A stretch of DNA of 64,000 bases from Aphrocallistes beatrix (taxonomy: Eukaryota > Porifera > Hexactinellida > Sceptrulophora > Aphrocallistidae): contig OY725502.1 of assembly GCA_963281255.1 (NCBI GenBank), positions 2,294,001 to 2,358,000 on the forward strand. Direction: 5' to 3'. A program made the position numbers and the translations under genes. The notes below the pieces were generated by a model that was given only the letters and a program-made list of their open reading frames with translations, was not told the origin of the DNA and searched no databases. Of this stretch, positions 59,302 to 64,000 are shown piece after piece. How positions within the stretch are numbered: position 1 is the stretch's first letter; each line of letters starts with the position of its first letter.

Positions 59302-59491
59302 AATTTTTACTTTACAACTGATGCTTTGAATGTCATATACTACTTTATCATTTATATACTGTTTCAGACATCTACTACTATTTATCATCTACCTTTTACT
59401 ACTCTTGTTCTCTATATTTCTGATAATTTACAAGTTAGAGATTTAGCCACAGTTGTTAGGATGATTTTTGAAGTTATTGGAGTTTTTCTCG
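59302..59491 (+). CDS. MFSD2-like lipid transporter, next exon
   Basis: Acceptor tttcattattttttag at 59301 and donor CTCG|GTAAGT at 59492 enclose 190 bp. Read in phase 0, as exon 1 requires, it gives NFYFTTDALNVIYYFIIYIL and continues through helix 4, YHLPFTTLVLYISDN, the loop QVRDLATVVRMIFEVIG and part of helix 5. This matches MFSD2 proteins directly after the '...FLIW' where exon 1 stops, with no residues missing. The exon ends after the first base of a Gly codon. Later exons are not found before 64000. A 16,392-bp intron separates it from exon 1. Confidence 0.85.
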
Positions 59492-59494
59492 GTA

Positions 59495-59990
59495 AGTGTT
59501 TATGTATAATGTACAAGTAAAGGTGTTTCATTATTCGATAGATGATGCTAATGATACAATTTGTACAATAATATCGATATTAATTATCTGAGGCGTTAAT
59601 CATTTTTTCAATAATATCTTTTAATATATAGTTAGTGCTTGTAAGGAGTGTCTTATTTTGAATTTGTGTCCACAGTGTGCTTCCTATTATTGAAATCCGC
59701 ATATGTAGTTGTCATTTAGTAGGTGCTATGGAAATATTTATTGTAAAGTTATTATTTCCAACGTTGTAGAGTTATAGTGATTTAGTACTAAATTAGTTAG
59801 TAGTATCAGGAAACAATGACCAATGTCGCTCGTCATTAGGTAGAATGATTTAACAATCTTTCTGGACATTACGCTGAATGTTTGGCGATCAGTTTATATC
59901 CTAAAAACTGCATCATCAAATTACTTATTAAAACGATAATGATCCGTCCAAAACATCAAATCTGCTTAAAACCATGGACAGATAATATAT
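59495..59990. other. No feature recognised
   Basis: Intron sequence after the MFSD2-like exon, AT-rich. Confidence 0.4.
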
Positions 59991-59993
59991 CAT

Positions 59994-60012
59994 TACTCTT
60001 AAAACTCGATTA

Positions 60013-60072
<60 letters not shown>

Positions 60073-60085
60073 TTGTATATATACC
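59994..60085 (+). repeat. R-unit MITE left terminal repeat with long (TA)n
   Basis: 'ctcttaaaactcgattaatg' followed by about 27 TA units and a short TA-rich run, leading into the R-unit at 60086. Confidence 0.8.
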
Positions 60086-60540
60086 TGTAACGAATTGGTT
60101 GAAGAAACTGCCGGGCGCAGAAGGCTAATTTTTGGCATGTAGTAGTAGTCTTTTGGCTATGGCTCCACTAAGTTCTGAGCTCAGAGCAAATGTCTACTCA
60201 TCATGGAATTATAACGTCATTGTCACATTTTTAAAAGTTAAGCAATACAGTTATTCGAGCATAACTCAGCCATTATAGGAGATAGAAAGCTGAAATTTTA
60301 ATAGAATATGTATACTAACATACCTCACATATGATGCAACTATCAACAAAAGATGATAACTCATCACTTTGTTATGACTTCATCATTACTCGTCAAAATT
60401 TTAAAAATTGATAAATTTGGCCATTTCTCGTGCGATATCATTAAATTAACCAATGTGACCCCAGGCGACCGAAGGGACCCTCCGGCAGACACAAAGTGTC
60501 CGCCTGCCGCGCAGCGCAATGAAGCAAAGCGTGCTTGTAT
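60086..60540 (-). repeat. R-unit repeat, complete, sites mutated
   Basis: Full order from TGTAACGAATTGGTTGAAG to 'aagcaaagcgtgcttgta'. Both CREs (TAACGTCA, TGACTTCA) and the AP-1 site (TAACTCA) are changed. The hairpin GGCAGACACAAAGTGTCCGC is nearly kept. Confidence 0.8.
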
Positions 60541-60560
60541 GTATATATATTTATATATTA

Positions 60561-61236
60561 GGGTGCTCCAAGAAATTCCAAAGTTTGAATTTTATAATGC
60601 ACACTCTTCAAATAGTTTACCTTGATCACCAAGTATTCACCATAAAATTTTCATGCAATTTGGAGATGTTTTAGTTGTCGCGCAAGGTAGCCTCCCCTCG
60701 TGCTAATTTATAATGGGATATGTCTGGGTTGAGGCCAGAAGTTGTAAAAAGCGTACTTCTGACATTTAGATAAACTAGTAGCTTGATTTTTGTAATATTT
60801 GAGGGTGGTTTTATATCAGCTAATAATACATTTTAATAACCTAAAATCTACCGGTTCCGAGATATTGTTGAAAACAGCTGGGACCATTAATAATTTCAAG
60901 TATGAAGGCTGGTCCCAACTGTTTTCACCAATATCTCGGAACCGGTAGATTTTAGGTTATTAAGATGTATTATTAGCTGATATAAAACCACCCTCAAATA
61001 TCACAAAAATCAAGCTACTAATATATTCAAATGTCAGAAGTAGGCTTTTTACAACTTCTGGCCTCAACCGGGACATATCCCATCATAAATTAGCACGAGG
61101 GGGAGGCTACCTTGTGTAACCACTAAACCATCTCCAAATTGCATGAAAATTTAATGGTGAATACTTGGTGATCAAGGTAAATCATTTGAGGAGTGTGCAT
61201 TATAAAATTCAAACTTTGGAATTTCTTGGAGCACCC
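60561..61236. mobile_element. Snapback element with 325-bp arms (GGGTGCTCC ends)
   Basis: The sequence from GGGTGCTCCAAGAAATTCC to the exact complement at 61236 folds on itself almost along its full length. The short loop is near 60890-60905. TA flanks both sides. The arms differ by few substitutions and two small indels. It is inserted in the TA-rich sequence beside the R-unit at 60086. Confidence 0.85.
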
Positions 61237-61255
61237 TAGTATATATAGATATATA

Positions 61256-61657
61256 CAGTTGAACCTGCTATAACGGCCGCTCTATATAACGGTCACCTGT
61301 CAATCGCGGTCACCAATGAACAGTCCCGTCCGAAATTCCATAATATTGAACCTGTGTATAGTGGTCACCTGCTCAACGCGGCCATCGGCCACCCATTTGT
61401 AGTCCCTTAATGACCCTAAAACTTTGTATAACGGCCATCACCTTTTCACATTTTAATGTGTTAATTACAGGACATGTTACGAACGATGAACAAGTTTCAT
61501 GTAATTACTTCAAGTAATGGATTCCTAAAAATTGATATTTATTGCACTACGTTGATTCCTTTTGGAGATTAAGACAATCACCTGTATATAACGGTCACCT
61601 GTGTATAACGGCCAATTTTGTCCAGTCCTTGGGTGGCCGTTATATACAGGTTCCACT
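61256..61657. mobile_element. pogo-type MITE, second copy of the 48146 family
   Basis: Starts CAGTTGAACCTGCTATAACG after TATA and ends 'tatacaggttccacta' before TATA. It shares long blocks with 48146-48518, with an extra segment near 61300-61350. Confidence 0.8.
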
Positions 61658-62122
61658 ATATATATACTATATATATATTACATTTTGCATATCTGTTTTT
61701 TGGTAATACCTGTTTAACCCTCCAATTATTGCAATTCCTAATTCGATGTGTGAAGAGTGATGGTAAAATATCATGATAAAAGTTGACGAATCATTTTATC
61801 AAATGGCAAAACCATGTGTTGATATTATTAAAACATCTAACTCAAATTGACCCATATCGATGGACTCGAAAGGGAATGTGTTACTTGTTATTAGCTCCTA
61901 ATACATTTTGTAAACCTAAATCCTAAAGTTTTCTAGATATGGCTCAATATATAATTAATAATATTTGAATATTGCATCATATCTCGAAAATCTTCGAATT
62001 TAATGTTACAAAATGTATAAGAAGTACTATATAGAAAGTATCCCATTGCCAATTAAATACATTCAGAATTGAATATCTAAATATAACGGTTCTAAAGTTA
62101 TACGCTTCAATGGGAATGCGTT
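61658..62122. other. No feature recognised
   Basis: AT-rich intron sequence between two mobile elements. Confidence 0.4.
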
Positions 62123-62799
62123 ATTAGTCATCAAATGATTGCGCAACAGGCTATATTTGGGTCGTTTAAGGGCACTTCTAAGTGTTTTTATTATAAAGTT
62201 TTTTGCATGGAACTGAGAAGTGAATGTGTTAATACGAAAAATTTTATGGAATGTGTTCTTACATTCCAGTGTTGCTATGGAAACGTGTTTCGGTCAGTTG
62301 GGGCTATATCTTGAAAACAGCGATAGCTAGACATTCAAAATTAATCCCATTTGATAGCAAATAGGCTACTTCCTATTGAGCTATAATACTATTTCTATGT
62401 CTTAATTCAATAATTTAAGAGTTATTAGACAATTTATCATATTGGTCACATTTGGTAATTTGTCGAATATCTCGTAAACCATTGAATTTAGACATATAAA
62501 TTGTATTATAACTTAATAGGAAGTAGCCTATTTGCTATCAAATGGGATTATATTTGAATGTCTAGCTATCGCTGTTTTCAGATATAGCCCCAATTGACCA
62601 AAACACGTTTCCATAGCAACACTGGAATGTAAGAACATTCCATGAAAAAATTCCAAATTTTTAGTATTAACAATTTCACTTCTCAGTTCTATACGAAAAA
62701 CCTTATAATAAAAACACTTAGAAGTGCCCTTAAACCGACCACTGAAAACCACTAAATTTGACACAAATATAGCCTGTTGCGAATCATTTGATGGCTAAT
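62123..62799. mobile_element. Snapback element with 270-bp arms
   Basis: 'attagtcatcaaatgattgc' at the left and the complement of 'aatcatttgatggctaat' at the right begin two inverted arms that include 'ggcacttctaagtgttttta' and 'attccagtgttgctatggaa'. A spacer of about 110 bp lies at 62395-62510. No target duplication is clear. Confidence 0.75.
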
Positions 62800-63436
62800 C
62801 TAAATTTTAACAACGGATATGGGTGCTTTGACACCATATTTATATATGCTGGTAATACATTCCTAAGCTCTATTGTGCTTTGTTAATGATTTAAGGCAGC
62901 TCATGTATTTCTTCATCCATCTTCTACCGCATCCCTGGTTAAGTTACTCTTAGGCCTTATATATAGTAGGCTATGGCTAGAGTTAGCAAGAAGTGTCAGG
63001 TTTATTCGAACCCCAAATTTATTGTTATCAAAAATAGCATCATGTTTATTATAAATTTTTATAATATGTAATTTTTATCATACTACAAAATCCAAATCAA
63101 TGACCATGAAAGCGCGACACGCATAACCACTCTATCGGCAAGCACAAGCGTAGGCGTATTAGCCTGGAGGCTTTAACCTCCCAAGTACAAAATTCGGGTA
63201 CAGCAACTTTTTGGAAATCTGTAAAACATATATGGCTAATAATGAATTGATATTAGCCTAGCTTAAGAGATCTTGGGCAAGATGATCACAGTCCCCCTAT
63301 AAATTAAGAAGAAGGATCTTTGCCATAGAAATTCGTAGAACATTCCATTATTGGATCGTATGAAGAGCTTCTTTCACTTAAGTTCTTAGAATTTCTATTA
63401 AGTGTCATTCTAAGAATTGCTGTATTGTTGATTATT
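62800..63436. other. No feature recognised
   Basis: AT-rich sequence without recognised genes or repeat ends. Confidence 0.4.
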
Positions 63437-63945
63437 TGGTTTAACCAAATATTATTATTTGGTATTCGGTTGAGAACCAAATTATTTGGTTAACCAAATT
63501 ATTTGGTTAACCAAATAATTTGATCAACCGAATAATTTGGTCAACCGAATATTTGGTCAACCGAATAATTTGGTCAACTGAATATTTGGGGTCAGACAAA
63601 TAATTTGCATGCTTTTCCAATACAATCACACATTCTTACATGAGGTGGTCCGAACACAAATAAATCCAATAGGCCTACTTATGCTTGATTATTTTTTGTA
63701 TAAATATTTATATAATATATAAGAATGTATGCAAAAATATAATCAACTATTATTTGCTTAACCAAATTATTTGGTTGAACAAATATTCGGTTGACCAAAT
63801 TATTCAGTTTGACCATTATTCGGTTAACCAAATTATTTGGTCTAACCATTATTCGGTTAACCAAATTATTTGGTCTGACCATTATTCGGTTAACCAAATT
63901 ATTTGGTCTGACCATTTTTCGGTTAAGATGGTATTTGGTTGAAGC
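63437..63945. repeat. Palindromic AACCAAATWATTTGGTT tandem repeats
   Basis: Two blocks (63437-63600, 63755-63945) of degenerate units based on GGTTAACCAAATTATTTGG. The second block has three to four 33-bp units with 'tctgaccattattc' spacers. Each unit is close to self-complementary, so both strands show open frames of 60-85 codons that are by-products of the repeat. Confidence 0.8.
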
Positions 63946-64000
63946 GGTTTCAACCTTGGAATTTAAGCATTTTCTTATTTGGTATCTTTGAACTATTGTA

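Noticed and set aside
62528..62764. 78-codon open frame
   Set aside because: Lies wholly in one arm of a snapback element and is mirrored in the other arm with stops.
63679..63942. Open frames with repeated NNLVNRI or QIIWS motifs
   Set aside because: By-product of the 33-bp palindromic tandem repeat.

Overview
The window looks like intergenic and intronic DNA from an AT-rich invertebrate animal genome. The evidence is spliced genes with GT..AG introns, mariner, hAT, P, Ginger and LINE relics, and many MITEs; the phylum cannot be fixed from the sequence. No bacterial operons, rRNA, tRNA or CRISPR arrays were found. The only clear host gene is an MFSD2-like (MelB-type, major facilitator superfamily) lipid transporter on the + strand. 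Exon 1 (42598-42909) and the next exon (59302-59491) match in phase and are separated by a 16,392-bp intron packed with transposable elements; its remaining exons are not visible.

Layout, left to right. 1-2.6 kb: repeat copies. 2.6-8.2 kb: a chain of insertions inside one (TA)n tract, including a complete 4.4-kb Ginger-like transposon (2649-7050) with TATA target duplications, 166-bp inverted repeats, a broken KRBA2-type integrase gene and an opposing gene of unknown function. 8.2-13.3 kb: MITEs, and a hAT element (10921-12556) nested in another repeat. 14.0-17.3 kb: a P element with a THAP domain. 18.6-20.9 kb: a tandem duplication, a possible small gene and a 14-bp minisatellite. 23-25.4 kb: a MULE-like relic and a complete mariner. 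28.3-29.7 kb: a decayed ubiquitin-protease-like gene. 30.2-31.9 kb: 894 bp of a tetranucleotide repeat, then a 152-bp satellite. 32-33.3 kb: a spliced integrase fragment. 36-40 kb: two MITEs and a Mutator-like transposase pseudogene ending in a PHD finger. 42.6-59.5 kb: the MFSD2-like gene, whose intron holds a second hAT, a LINE fragment, TTAA-type elements and foldbacks. 60-64 kb: two long snapback elements and a palindromic tandem repeat.

The commonest sequence is a roughly 450-bp unit, called the R-unit here. It occurs at least 15 times in both orientations, and all 12 perfect TGACGTCA (CRE) palindromes I located lie inside it, often with a TGAGTCA (AP-1) site at fixed spacing. Its complete form (43103-43712) is a MITE with TA target duplications, terminal inverted repeats starting TCCTTACT and inner (TA)n tracts. 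Those (TA)n tracts repeatedly serve as insertion sites for other TA-targeting elements. All transposase genes seen are broken by frameshifts or deletions, so the window is mainly a record of past transposition.
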